Shown here: piece by piece, positions 25,079 through 32,960 of the stretch | Layout of the letters: every line of letters begins with the position of its first letter | Position numbering within the stretch: the stretch's first letter is position 1 | Source: Mycolicibacterium moriokaense | Lineage (GTDB): Bacteria > Actinomycetota > Actinomycetes > Mycobacteriales > Mycobacteriaceae | Assembly: GCF_003201655.1 (NCBI RefSeq) | Contig: NZ_QJJU01000022.1 | Location: forward strand, 43,485-107,484 | Direction of reading: 5' to 3' | DNA: 64,000 nt | Program-made: the position numbers and the translations under genes | Notes under the pieces: generated by a model | What the model saw: only the letters and a program-made list of their open reading frames with translations | Told to the model about the DNA's origin: nothing | Database searches by the model: none

Positions 25079-26206
25079 TTGAATACTTTGAATAAGCTCC
25101 ACGAAGCGCGCTCGCCGATGCTTCGGCTCTTGGTCGGTGCGACGTTGCTCGCGCTCACCTTGGCGGGCGGGTTCGCCGTTGCTGCGCACAAGACCGTCAC
25201 GCTGACCGTCGACGGGACGCAGATGACGGTTGCCACGATGAAGTCCCGCGTGATCGACGTCGTCGAAGAGAACGGCTTCGATGTCGGCGAACGCGACGAC
25301 CTCTTCCCGGCTGCCGATGCCGATGTGCATCAATCCGATTCCATCGTGCTGCGCCGAAGCAGGCCGCTGCAGATCTCGCTCGACGGCGAAGGCAGCAGAC
25401 AGGTGTGGACAACTGCGTCGACGGTGCAGGAGGCGCTGGCCCAGTTGCAGATGACCGATAAGGCTCCTGCGGCGGCCTCGCGCGGCAGTCGCGTCCCGTT
25501 GGCGGGCATGTCGCTCCCTGTTGTGAGTGCAAAGACCGTGCAGCTCAACGACGCAGGCGTGACGCGGACGTTGAATCTTGCGGCACCGAACGTGGCAGGC
25601 CTGCTCGAGGCCGCCGGGGTGCCGCTGGAGCAGAAGGACGACGTGGTGCCTCCCGCGTGGTCGCCGGTCGTCGACGGCATGCAGATCCAGGTGACCCGGA
25701 TCCGCATCGACAAGGTGACCGAGCGCGTTCCGATGCCGCCGAACAACAAGCCGATTCCGGACGTCACGCTGAACATGAGTCGTCAGGTCGTCGACGACCC
25801 GGGGACACCCGGCACACAGGACGTGACGTTCGCCGTCGCGAAGGTGAACGGGGTGGAGACCGGCAGGTTGCCAGTAGCCAATGTCGTCATCGTGCCGGCT
25901 CGAGACGGTGTGCTTCGGGTCGGCGCCAAGCCGGGCACCGAGGTGCCACCGGTTGCCGACGGAGCGTCGTGGGATTCGCTGGCGCGGTGCGAATCGACAG
26001 GTAATTGGGCCATCAACACCGGCAACGGATTTTACGGTGGCGTCCAATTTGATCAAAACACCTGGGAACGACAAGGCGGTCTGAGGTATGCTCCGAGGGC
26101 GGATCTGGCGACTAGAGAAGAACAGATCGCGATTGCTGAGGTTACTCGGGCGCGACAGGGTTGGGGTGCGTGGCCCGTATGTAGCGGGAGGATTGGAGCG
26201 CGCTGA
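25079..26206 (+). CDS. rpfB: resuscitation-promoting factor RpfB
   Basis: A 375-residue cell-wall lytic factor that helps dormant cells regrow. It has an N-terminal hydrophobic segment (residues 14-36), three DUF348 repeats, a G5 domain (about 205-285) and a C-terminal Rpf catalytic domain with Glu305 in ARCESTGNW, followed by NGFYGGVQF. In M. tuberculosis RpfB the hydrophobic segment ends in a lipobox cysteine (AVAAC as I recall it); here that residue is His37, so lipidation at this site is not possible. The start is TTG at 25079; an ATG at 25118 would match the M. tuberculosis start. The stop overlaps the ksgA start. Confidence 0.95.
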   Translation: MNTLNKLHEARSPMLRLLVGATLLALTLAGGFAVAAHKTVTLTVDGTQMTVATMKSRVIDVVEENGFDVGERDDLFPAADADVHQSDSIVLRRSRPLQISLDGEGSRQVWTTASTVQEALAQLQMTDKAPAAASRGSRVPLAGMSLPVVSAKTVQLNDAGVTRTLNLAAPNVAGLLEAAGVPLEQKDDVVPPAWSPVVDGMQIQVTRIRIDKVTERVPMPPNNKPIPDVTLNMSRQVVDDPGTPGTQDVTFAVAKVNGVETGRLPVANVVIVPARDGVLRVGAKPGTEVPPVADGASWDSLARCESTGNWAINTGNGFYGGVQFDQNTWERQGGLRYAPRADLATREEQIAIAEVTRARQGWGAWPVCSGRIGAR

Positions 26207-27123
26207 CTATTCGACTCCTCGGGCGGACCGAGATACGTCACCTGGCGAAAGAGATTGATTTCAGGCCGCGCAAATCCTTCGGCCAGAACTTCGTCCACGA
26301 CGCCAACACCGTTCGTCGCATCGTGTCGGCGTCCGGAGTCAATCGCCACGACCACGTCCTCGAGGTCGGTCCCGGTTTGGGTTCCCTGACGCTTGCCCTG
26401 CTCGATCGGGGCGCACGAGTGACCGCCGTAGAGATCGATCCGCTGCTGACGCGCCAGCTACCGAAGACCATCGCCGAGCATTCCCACAGCGAGATCAACC
26501 GGTTGACCGTGCTCAACCGCGACATCCTGACGCTGAACCGGCCCGACCTGACCGACGAGCCGACGGCGCTGGTGGCCAACCTGCCGTACAACATCGCCGT
26601 ACCCGCCCTGCTGCACCTGCTCGCCGAGTTCCCGTCGATCCGGACGGTGATGGTGATGGTGCAGGCAGAGGTCGCCGAGCGGCTCGCAGCTGAGCCGGGC
26701 GGCAAGGACTACGGCGTGCCAAGCGTCAAGGTCCGGTTCTTCGGCAACGTCCGGCGCTATGGCATGGTGTCGCCGACGGTGTTCTGGCCGATCCCGCGCG
26801 TGTACTCGGGTCTGGTACGCATCGACCGCCACGAAGTGTCACCGTGGCCGACCGACCCCGATTTCCGCGCCAGGGTGTTCGAGCTGATCGACGTGGCGTT
26901 CGCACAGCGCCGCAAGACATCGCGTAACGCGTTCGCCGAGTGGGCGGGTTCGGGCAACGAGTCGGCGCGCAGGCTGTTGGCCGCGAGTATCGACCCGTCG
27001 CGCCGCGGCGAGACGCTGTCGGTCGCTGACTTCATCCGGCTGCTGCAGCGCTCAGGAGACGAGGAGCCCAAGTCCAAAGAGCCGCAGCCGCAGGCCCAGG
27101 AACATCAGGCCCGCGTCGTCTAG
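26203..27123 (+). CDS. ksgA: 16S rRNA dimethyladenosine transferase, probable CTG start
   Basis: Dimethylates two adjacent adenines in the 3' hairpin of 16S rRNA during small-subunit assembly. It has the RNA-contact segment RPRKSFGQNFVHD, the S-adenosylmethionine loop LEVGPGLGSLTLALL, and catalytic NLPYNIAVP. The first ATG in frame (26323) lies after the QNFVHD motif and is too late. The frame extends upstream only to a stop at 26182-26184 and contains no ATG, GTG or TTG there. The only plausible start is CTG at 26203 (LTIRLLGRTEI), which overlaps the rpfB stop as CTGA and has GGAG at 26195-26198. This gives 306 residues. Confidence 0.9.
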   Translation: MTIRLLGRTEIRHLAKEIDFRPRKSFGQNFVHDANTVRRIVSASGVNRHDHVLEVGPGLGSLTLALLDRGARVTAVEIDPLLTRQLPKTIAEHSHSEINRLTVLNRDILTLNRPDLTDEPTALVANLPYNIAVPALLHLLAEFPSIRTVMVMVQAEVAERLAAEPGGKDYGVPSVKVRFFGNVRRYGMVSPTVFWPIPRVYSGLVRIDRHEVSPWPTDPDFRARVFELIDVAFAQRRKTSRNAFAEWAGSGNESARRLLAASIDPSRRGETLSVADFIRLLQRSGDEEPKSKEPQPQAQEHQARVV

Positions 27124-27125
27124 AG

Positions 27126-27923
27126 CTACTGCAACACCCTGGCAATCAACGAGACGAACTCCGAGCACGATTCGTACCTGCTATCCGGGCTCTTCGCCAA
27201 TGCCTTGGCCATGATCGAGTCGAACGCGTGCGGCACCCAGTCGATTTTGCGCGAAACCTTTGGCGGCTGGGCGTGTAGCTGATCGTCCACCAGAGCGAAC
27301 GATGTGGTGGCGGTGAAAGGCGTTGAGCCGGTGATCAATTCGAATGCCGTGCACGCCAATGCGTACTCATCTGTGGCCGCAGACGGCGCATTCCCGTGCA
27401 GCAGCTCGGGCGCCGAATAGGGCAGCGATGCCTCGACGTGCGCGGGCCTGTGCCACACCTCCCCGGCCACGGAATGTGCGACGCCGAAGTCGATGAGCAC
27501 CGCGCCCCGGACCGAAAAGAGCAGCGATACAAGGATATTGGATGGCTTGACATCGCAGTGCACGATGCCATGCCGATGGGCGTAGTCCAGTGCATCGGCG
27601 ACCTGCTTCAGTGCCGTCAGCCGATCCGCCACGGTCCCCAGCTTGGCTACCGTGCCACCATCGATCAGTTCCATTGCGAGCCAACCGGATCCGTGCTGAT
27701 AGACCTTGATGATGTGCGGGTGGTCCAGCCCGTTGGCGAAGGCGAATTCGCGCTGTAGCCGCGCAATCTGGACAGGTTGGCAGTGATAGTCGTCGAGAAC
27801 CTTCAGCGCTACCACGCGATCCGGGTCGACGACGCCATGCGCCCGGTACACCGTCGCGTGCCCGCCGTGGCCGAGGGTGGCGTCGACGACGTAGTCCTCG
27901 AACCAGTCGACGGGGGACTGCAC
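27126..27923 (-). CDS. soluble serine/threonine protein kinase
   Basis: A 265-residue Hanks-type kinase consisting of the catalytic domain alone, without a membrane segment or sensor domain. The Gly-rich loop is LGHGGHATVYRA, the ATP lysine is Lys41 (ALKVL), the catalytic loop is HCDVKPSN with Asp124, and the metal site is DFG at 145-147. The usual Arg before the catalytic Asp (HRD) is Cys123, so it is a non-RD kinase not needing standard activation-loop phosphorylation. The GTG start is at 27923. It lies convergent to ksgA with two bases between stops. Confidence 0.87.
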   Translation of the reverse strand: MQSPVDWFEDYVVDATLGHGGHATVYRAHGVVDPDRVVALKVLDDYHCQPVQIARLQREFAFANGLDHPHIIKVYQHGSGWLAMELIDGGTVAKLGTVADRLTALKQVADALDYAHRHGIVHCDVKPSNILVSLLFSVRGAVLIDFGVAHSVAGEVWHRPAHVEASLPYSAPELLHGNAPSAATDEYALACTAFELITGSTPFTATTSFALVDDQLHAQPPKVSRKIDWVPHAFDSIMAKALAKSPDSRYESCSEFVSLIARVLQ

Positions 27924-27996
27924 GTCAACAGCCTAAGGCTCTGCCATCTCGGCACTTCAGTACCTGCATCGCTTGTCGCGGCGATAGTGTCGTGCG

Positions 27997-28971
27997 GTGT
28001 CCGCCTCCGACGGAAATACCGCGTCCGAGTGGGTCCCCACTGGGTCGGTCACGGTGCGAGTGCCGGGCAAGGTCAACCTGCATCTGGCCGTCGGTGACCT
28101 CCGCGACGACGGCTACCACGAGCTGACGACCGTCTTTCACGCTGTGTCGCTGCTCGACGAGGTCACCGTTCGCACCGCTGATGTGCTGTCGGTGGAGCTA
28201 TCCGGCGAGGGAGTGGAGTCGCTGCCCACCGACGACCGCAACCTGGCGTGGCGGGCGGCCGCGTTGATGGCCGAGCACGTGGGGCGGGCTCCGGACGTCG
28301 CGATCTCGATCGAGAAGTCGATTCCCGTCGCGGGCGGCATGGCGGGCGGCAGCGCCGACGCCGCGGCGGTGCTGGTGGCCATCAACACACTGTGGGAACT
28401 AGGCGTGCCGCGCCGGGACCTCCACGCGCTGGCCGCCCAGCTCGGCAGCGACGTTCCGTTCGCGCTACACGGCGGCACTGCGCTGGGCACCGGCCGTGGC
28501 GAGGAGCTGGCCACCGTGCTCGCCCGCAGCACGTTTCACTGGGCGCTTGCATTCGCCGACGGCGGTCTGTCCACCCCTGCGGTGTTCAGTGAGATCGACC
28601 GGCTTCGGGCGACCGCCGGAGAAGGCCGCGACCAGCCGCCGCGGTTAGACGACCCAGAGCCCGTGCTGGCCGCACTGGCGTCGGGCGATCCGGCCGAGCT
28701 GGCCCCGCTGCTCGGTAATGACCTGCAGCCGGCGGCGCTGAGCCTGGCCCCTGGGCTGCGGCGCACGCTTCGTGCAGGCACCGAGGCGGGCGCGCTCGCC
28801 GGGATCGTGTCGGGGTCGGGCCCGACGTGTGCGTTCCTGTGCGCGTCTGCGGCTTCGGCCGTCGACGTCGGCGCCCAGCTGGCAGGTGCCGGGGTGTGCC
28901 GCACCGTGCGAGTCGCCAGCGGACCCGTTCACGGCGCCAGGGTGGTGCCCGCGCCGTCGACCTCGGTTTGA
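27997..28971 (+). CDS. ispE: 4-diphosphocytidyl-2-C-methyl-D-erythritol kinase
   Basis: A 324-residue GHMP kinase that phosphorylates CDP-methylerythritol in the MEP isoprenoid pathway. Motif 1 is VPGKVNLHLAVGDLRDDGYHEL, motif 2 (ATP loop) is IPVAGGMAGGSADAAAVL, and motif 3 is AGIVSGSGPTCAFL. The GTG at 27997 is used. Position downstream of ksgA matches Rv1010-Rv1011. It is divergent from the kinase gene, with 73 bases between. Confidence 0.95.
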   Translation: MSASDGNTASEWVPTGSVTVRVPGKVNLHLAVGDLRDDGYHELTTVFHAVSLLDEVTVRTADVLSVELSGEGVESLPTDDRNLAWRAAALMAEHVGRAPDVAISIEKSIPVAGGMAGGSADAAAVLVAINTLWELGVPRRDLHALAAQLGSDVPFALHGGTALGTGRGEELATVLARSTFHWALAFADGGLSTPAVFSEIDRLRATAGEGRDQPPRLDDPEPVLAALASGDPAELAPLLGNDLQPAALSLAPGLRRTLRAGTEAGALAGIVSGSGPTCAFLCASAASAVDVGAQLAGAGVCRTVRVASGPVHGARVVPAPSTSV

Positions 28972-28997
28972 TGCTGAGCAGCTTGATGCTGAGCGGT

Positions 28998-29058
28998 CGC
29001 CGATTTCTGCAGGGCTGTGGAAGGCCCGCGAATCGCGGCCCTCATGCAGAAATCGGCG
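28998..29058. repeat. 14-bp-arm inverted repeat with nested hairpin (possible terminator or dispersed element)
   Basis: CGCCGATTTCTGCA (28998-29011) and its exact reverse complement (29045-29058) flank 33 bases that themselves contain the hairpin CCGCG-AAT-CGCGG (29025-29037). It begins 26 bases after the ispE stop. There is no T-run, so a classical intrinsic terminator is uncertain; two-tier hairpins of the same design also occur at 46211-46257. It also has a short direct repeat, TTGATGCTGAGC, just upstream. Confidence 0.65.
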
Positions 29059-29130
29059 CACGGCCAGGGGAAGGTTTGATCACAGTCAGGTGTGACCCAG
29101 GTCGCAATTCTCGCCAGAGTTTGGCGGTTA

Positions 29131-29147
29131 CTTAAGAGTTGCTTAAG
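29131..29147. promoter_or_regulatory. paired CTTAAG sites upstream of the acyl-activating enzyme gene
   Basis: CTTAAG occurs at 29131-29136 and again at 29142-29147, 11 bases apart, one helical turn. The two self-palindromic sites lie about 210 bases upstream of the GTG at 29358 in an otherwise empty gap (28972-29357) and look like a tandem protein-binding site. No regulator can be assigned. Confidence 0.35.
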
Positions 29148-29193
29148 ATGATTCGCGGTGAAAGCTAGCGGTCAAGATTCGGGCGCGACCTTT

Positions 29194-29214
29194 CCCACCG
29201 GTAACCCCGGTGGG
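29194..29214 (+). promoter_or_regulatory. strong hairpin in the long leader of the acyl-activating enzyme gene
   Basis: CCCACCGG (29194-29201), TAACC, CCGGTGGG (29207-29214) form an uninterrupted 8-bp GC-rich stem with a 5-base loop, 144 bases before the start codon. It has no following T-run. It could be an attenuator or structured leader element; no known riboswitch consensus was recognised. Confidence 0.4.
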
Positions 29215-29357
29215 CGGTCAGTCAGATTTGCAGGCGAAACACCGATTCGAGACCTAACCGCTCCCCAATTGTGTGCGCGCCTCCGCGAAAGCGCCCTCTA
29301 TCAGCGGGAGCATTACACCCGGACGTTTGCTCTGGGACCGATATCGAGGAGTTTGTC

Positions 29358-30992
29358 GTGAGCAGATTCACCGAGAAGATGTACCGCAATGCCCGCACCG
29401 TCACGACGGGCATGGTCACCGGTGAGCCCCACGAACCCGTCCGCCACACCTGGGGCGAGGTCCACGAGCGTGCACGCCGCATCGCGGGTGGCCTTGCCGC
29501 CGCGGGTATCGGTCTCGGGGACGCGGTTGGCGTGCTGGCAGGCTTCCCCGTCGAGATCGCCCCGACGGCGCAGGGCCTGTGGATGCGCGGTGCCAGCCTG
29601 ACCATGCTCCATCAGCCAACGCCGCGCACCGACCTTGTGCTCTGGGCCGAGGACACGATGACCGTCATCGGCATGATCGAGGCCAAGGCCGTCATCGTCT
29701 CGGACCCGTTCCTGGTGGCCGTCCCGGTGCTCGAGGAGAAGGGCATCAAGGTCCTGACCGTCGCGGACCTGCTGACGTCGGAGCCGATCGATCCGATCGA
29801 GGTCGGCGAGGACGACCTGGCGCTGATGCAGCTCACATCCGGCTCGACCGGCTCGCCCAAGGCCGTCCAGATCACCCACCGCAACATCCACTCCAACGCC
29901 GAGGCGATGTTCATCGGCGCTGAGTACGACGTCAACAAGGACGTCATGGTCAGCTGGCTGCCGTGCTTCCACGACATGGGCATGGTCGGCTTCCTGACCA
30001 TCCCGATGTACTTCGGCGCCGAGCTGGTCAAGGTCACCCCGATGGACTTCCTTCGCGACACCCTGCTGTGGGCCAAGCTCATCGACAAGTACAAGGGCAC
30101 CATGACCGCGGCGCCCAACTTCGCCTACGCGCTGTTCGCCAAGCGGCTGCGCAAGCAGGCCGAGCCCGGTCAGTTCGACCTGTCCACGCTGCGGTTCGCG
30201 CTGTCGGGTGCCGAGCCCGTCGAGCCCGCCGATGTTGAGGACCTGCTGGACGCCGGCAAGCCGTTCGGGCTGAGTCCGGATGCCATCCTGCCCGCCTACG
30301 GCATGGCCGAGACGACGCTCGCGGTGTCGTTCTCCGAATGCGGCGCCGGTTTGGTGGTCGACGAGGTCGACGCCGACCTGATGGCCGCTCTGCGCCGCGC
30401 CGTTCCCGCCACCAAGGGCAACACCCGCAGGCTGGCCTCGCTGGGCCCGCTGCTGAAGGACCTTGAGGCGCGCGTCATCGACGAGCACGGCAACGTGATG
30501 CCTGCTCGTGGTGTCGGCGTGATCGAGCTTCGCGGTGAGTCGCTGACTCCCGGCTACACCACCATGGGCGGCTTCATCCCGGCCCAGGACGAGCACGGCT
30601 GGTACGACACCGGCGATCTCGGCTACCAGATGGAGAACGGCCACATCGTGGTGTGCGGCCGCGTGAAGGACGTCATCATCATGGCGGGCCGCAACATCTA
30701 TCCGACCGACATCGAGCGGGCCGCAGGCCGAGTCGAGGGCGTTCGGCCGGGCTGCGCCGTCGCGGTGCGCCTCGATGCCGGGCACTCACGCGAGACGTTC
30801 GCCGTCGCGGTCGAGTCCAACGCCTGGCAGGACCCGGTCGAGGTGCGCCGCATCGAGCATCAGGTCGCTCATGAGGTGGTGGCCGAGGTCGACATGCGTC
30901 CGCGCAACGTCGTCGTGCTTGGGCCAGGCACCATCCCGAAGACCCCTTCGGGCAAGCTGCGCCGCTCCACGTCGGTCTCGCTCGTCACCTAA
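29358..30992 (+). CDS. pks16: fatty-acyl-AMP/CoA ligase (FadD-like; Rv1013 pks16 orthologue)
   Basis: A 544-residue ANL-superfamily enzyme that activates a carboxylic acid as acyl-adenylate. It shows the P-loop LTSGSTGSPKAVQITHRN near residue 157, YGMAETT, the YDTGDLG motif and the C-terminal catalytic lysine in IPKTPSGKLRR. Length and position between ispE and pth match M. tuberculosis Rv1013, misleadingly named pks16; there is no polyketide synthase domain. The GTG at 29358 (VSRFTEKMYRNART) has GAGGA (29346-29350) seven bases upstream. Whether it forms CoA esters or hands acyl-AMP to a carrier cannot be settled here. Confidence 0.9.
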   Translation: MSRFTEKMYRNARTVTTGMVTGEPHEPVRHTWGEVHERARRIAGGLAAAGIGLGDAVGVLAGFPVEIAPTAQGLWMRGASLTMLHQPTPRTDLVLWAEDTMTVIGMIEAKAVIVSDPFLVAVPVLEEKGIKVLTVADLLTSEPIDPIEVGEDDLALMQLTSGSTGSPKAVQITHRNIHSNAEAMFIGAEYDVNKDVMVSWLPCFHDMGMVGFLTIPMYFGAELVKVTPMDFLRDTLLWAKLIDKYKGTMTAAPNFAYALFAKRLRKQAEPGQFDLSTLRFALSGAEPVEPADVEDLLDAGKPFGLSPDAILPAYGMAETTLAVSFSECGAGLVVDEVDADLMAALRRAVPATKGNTRRLASLGPLLKDLEARVIDEHGNVMPARGVGVIELRGESLTPGYTTMGGFIPAQDEHGWYDTGDLGYQMENGHIVVCGRVKDVIIMAGRNIYPTDIERAAGRVEGVRPGCAVAVRLDAGHSRETFAVAVESNAWQDPVEVRRIEHQVAHEVVAEVDMRPRNVVVLGPGTIPKTPSGKLRRSTSVSLVT

Positions 30993-30994
30993 TA

Positions 30995-31058
30995 GCGCGA
31001 GCAGACGCAAAGGCACCCATTTCGTCGGCGTGTCGGGGACTTTCACGCCTGCTCGCGC
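30995..31058. terminator. inverted repeat between ligase gene and ABC exporter
   Basis: GCGCGAGCAG (30995-31004) and CTGCTCGCGC (31049-31058) are exact 10-bp arms around 44 bases; pairing continues imperfectly inwards. It starts three bases after the TAA-like stop region of the ligase gene. It is probably a factor-independent or structural end signal, though no T-run follows. Its right end is 18 bases from the exporter ATG. Confidence 0.5.
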
Positions 31059-31076
31059 AAGAAATGCGATGGCCTC

Positions 31077-32057
31077 ATGTCGGCAAGTGCCGATACGGTT
31101 CCTGGCATGACACCCGCCATCGAGGCCATCGACCTCGTCAAGTGCTTCGGTGACAACACCGCGGTCGACGGTGTCAGCTTCGGCGTCCCGCCCGGCATGG
31201 TGCTTGGGCTGCTCGGTCCCAACGGCGCTGGCAAGACCACCACAGTGCGGATGATGACGACGCTGACCGTGCCGACCAGCGGCACCGCCAGGGTGGCCGG
31301 GTACGACGTTCTCCGCGATCCCGACAAGGTGCGCCGCAGCATGGGCCTGACCGGTCAGGTCGCCACCGTCGACGAACTGCTCACCGGCCGCGAGAACATC
31401 CGCATGATCGGCGGCCTATACGGCATCCGGCGCAAAGACCTTGCGCGGCTGGGAGACCAACTGCTGGAACAGTTTGCGATCGCCGACGCCGCCGACCACG
31501 TGGTCAAGTCGTATTCGGGGGGCATGCGCCGACGGCTCGATCTGGCAGTCAGCCTGCTGGCGTCGCCGCCGGTGCTGTTCCTCGACGAGCCGACCACCGG
31601 CCTGGATCCCCGCAGCCGGAGCGACCTGTGGGACGTGCTGCGGGGCCTGGTCGAGCAGGGCACCACGTTGTTGTTGACCACGCAGTACCTGGAGGAAGCC
31701 GATCAGCTCGCCGACAACATCGTGGTGGTCGACAAGGGCCGCATCATCGCAGAGGGCTCGCCGCTGCAGCTCAAACAACAGGCGGGTGCCGCCAGCCTGG
31801 TCGTCACCGTCACCAACGCCGCCGACCTTGCGGCCGCGCAGGCGCTACTCGCGAAGACGGGTGCCGAAGTGTTCGTCGATTCAGGCGCGCGTCAGGTGAC
31901 GGCGGCCGCCGACGGCCTTACCGACATGGTCCGGGTCGCAGGCTGGCTCCGCGACAGCGACATCGACGTCGACGACATCGGGCTGTCAAGGCCAAGCCTC
32001 GACGACGTCTTCCTGTCGCTCACCGGCCATCGCACCGAAGAAGAGGTACAGGCATGA
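31077..32057 (+). CDS. drug-type ABC exporter ATP-binding protein (DrrA-like)
   Basis: A 326-residue ABC ATPase of the daunorubicin-resistance class: Walker A GPNGAGKTTT, signature YSGGMRRRLDLA, Walker B PVLFLDEPTTGLDPRSR, and a C-terminal extension ending SRPSLDDVFLSLTGHRTEE as in DrrA. The ATG at 31077 is annotated, but an ATG at 31107 (MTPAIEAIDLVKCFG) is equally good; neither has a ribosome site. Its TGA overlaps the permease ATG as ATGA. It powers export of a drug or lipid by the neighbouring permease. Confidence 0.9.
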   Translation: MSASADTVPGMTPAIEAIDLVKCFGDNTAVDGVSFGVPPGMVLGLLGPNGAGKTTTVRMMTTLTVPTSGTARVAGYDVLRDPDKVRRSMGLTGQVATVDELLTGRENIRMIGGLYGIRRKDLARLGDQLLEQFAIADAADHVVKSYSGGMRRRLDLAVSLLASPPVLFLDEPTTGLDPRSRSDLWDVLRGLVEQGTTLLLTTQYLEEADQLADNIVVVDKGRIIAEGSPLQLKQQAGAASLVVTVTNAADLAAAQALLAKTGAEVFVDSGARQVTAAADGLTDMVRVAGWLRDSDIDVDDIGLSRPSLDDVFLSLTGHRTEEEVQA

Positions 32058-32902
32058 CCGCGACCGCAACACACGCGCATATCCAGCTGCAGCCGGCGAA
32101 GACGCACCAGACTAACATTGCTCGGCAGTCATGGATCATGGTGAAGCGCAACATGATTCACACCAGGCGGATGCCCGAGATGCTCAGCGACGTGACCGTG
32201 CAGCCGATCATGTTCGTGCTGCTGTTCGCGTTCGTGTTCGGCGCGTCGATCGCGACCGGCGGCGGCGCCTCGTATCGCGAGTTCCTCCTGCCCGGCATCC
32301 AGGCACAGACCATCGTCTTCACGGCGTTCGTCGTGGCGTCGGGTATCACCGCCGACGTCGAGAAGGGCATCATCGACCGCTTCCGGTCGCTACCGATCTC
32401 ACGGTCGTCGGTGCTGATCGGGCGCAGCGTGGCCAGCCTGCTGCACTCGTCGCTCGGTGTCGCCGTGATGGCGTTGACAGGGCTGGCGATCGGCTGGCGG
32501 ATCCGCGGCGGCGTCGCCGAGGCTGTGCTCGCATTCGTCCTGATCCTTGTGTTCGGCTTCGCGATGATCTGGTTCGGCATCCTCATCGGCTCGGTGATGC
32601 GGTCCGTGGAGGCGGTGAACGGGGTGATGTTCAGTGTGCTGTTCCCGATCACGTTCCTGGCCAACACCTTTGCCCCGACCGAGCCGATGCAGCACTGGCT
32701 GCGGGTGATCGCGGAGTGGAACCCGGTGTCGTCACTGGCGCAGGCCATGCGAGAACTGTGGGGCAACGGTGGCCCCGCGCCCGAGAGCGCCCAGCTGCCG
32801 CTGCATCACCCGGTGCTGGCGACCATTCTGTGGTCGCTGGCGTTGACGGCCGTTTTCGCGCCGTTCGCGCTGCGCGCCTACGCCCGCCGCACCGGAGGTT
32901 AG
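32054..32902 (+). CDS. ABC-2 type exporter permease (DrrB-like)
   Basis: A 282-residue membrane protein with six predicted helices in the ABC-2 family, with the DrrB-type segments SDVTVQPIMFVLLFAFVFG, EKGIIDRFRSLPISRSSVLIGR and NTFAPTEPMQHWLRVIAEWNPVSSLAQAMRELWG. It pairs with the DrrA-like ATPase (ATGA overlap). The long frame reading into it from upstream is a shadow of the ATPase gene. Confidence 0.9.
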   Translation: MTATATHAHIQLQPAKTHQTNIARQSWIMVKRNMIHTRRMPEMLSDVTVQPIMFVLLFAFVFGASIATGGGASYREFLLPGIQAQTIVFTAFVVASGITADVEKGIIDRFRSLPISRSSVLIGRSVASLLHSSLGVAVMALTGLAIGWRIRGGVAEAVLAFVLILVFGFAMIWFGILIGSVMRSVEAVNGVMFSVLFPITFLANTFAPTEPMQHWLRVIAEWNPVSSLAQAMRELWGNGGPAPESAQLPLHHPVLATILWSLALTAVFAPFALRAYARRTGG

Positions 32903-32920
32903 GCCCGGTCGCCGATCGCC

Positions 32921-32960
32921 CGTAAACGGCATCGTTACGCATTACGCTATATATGTAATG
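32921..32960 (+). promoter_or_regulatory. dense CGTAA/TTACG palindromes at the start of the Baeyer-Villiger operon
   Basis: CATTAC (32940-32945) and GTAATG (32955-32960) are exact inverted arms around GCTATATAT and include the ATG start. Upstream, CGTAA (32921-32925) and TTACG (32935-32939) form another pair, and TTACGC repeats at 32935 and 32942. TATATA (32948-32953) is a likely -10, placing the transcript start at about the ATG, so the mRNA may be leaderless and the palindrome an operator. Confidence 0.5.

Noticed and set aside
29158..29361. 67-residue frame upstream of the pks16-like gene
   Set aside because: It runs across the hairpin and start of the next gene with no protein-like pattern; more likely leader.
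29358..30992. Polyketide synthase, as the name pks16 implies
   Set aside because: Only an adenylate-forming ligase fold is present; no ketosynthase, acyltransferase or carrier domain.
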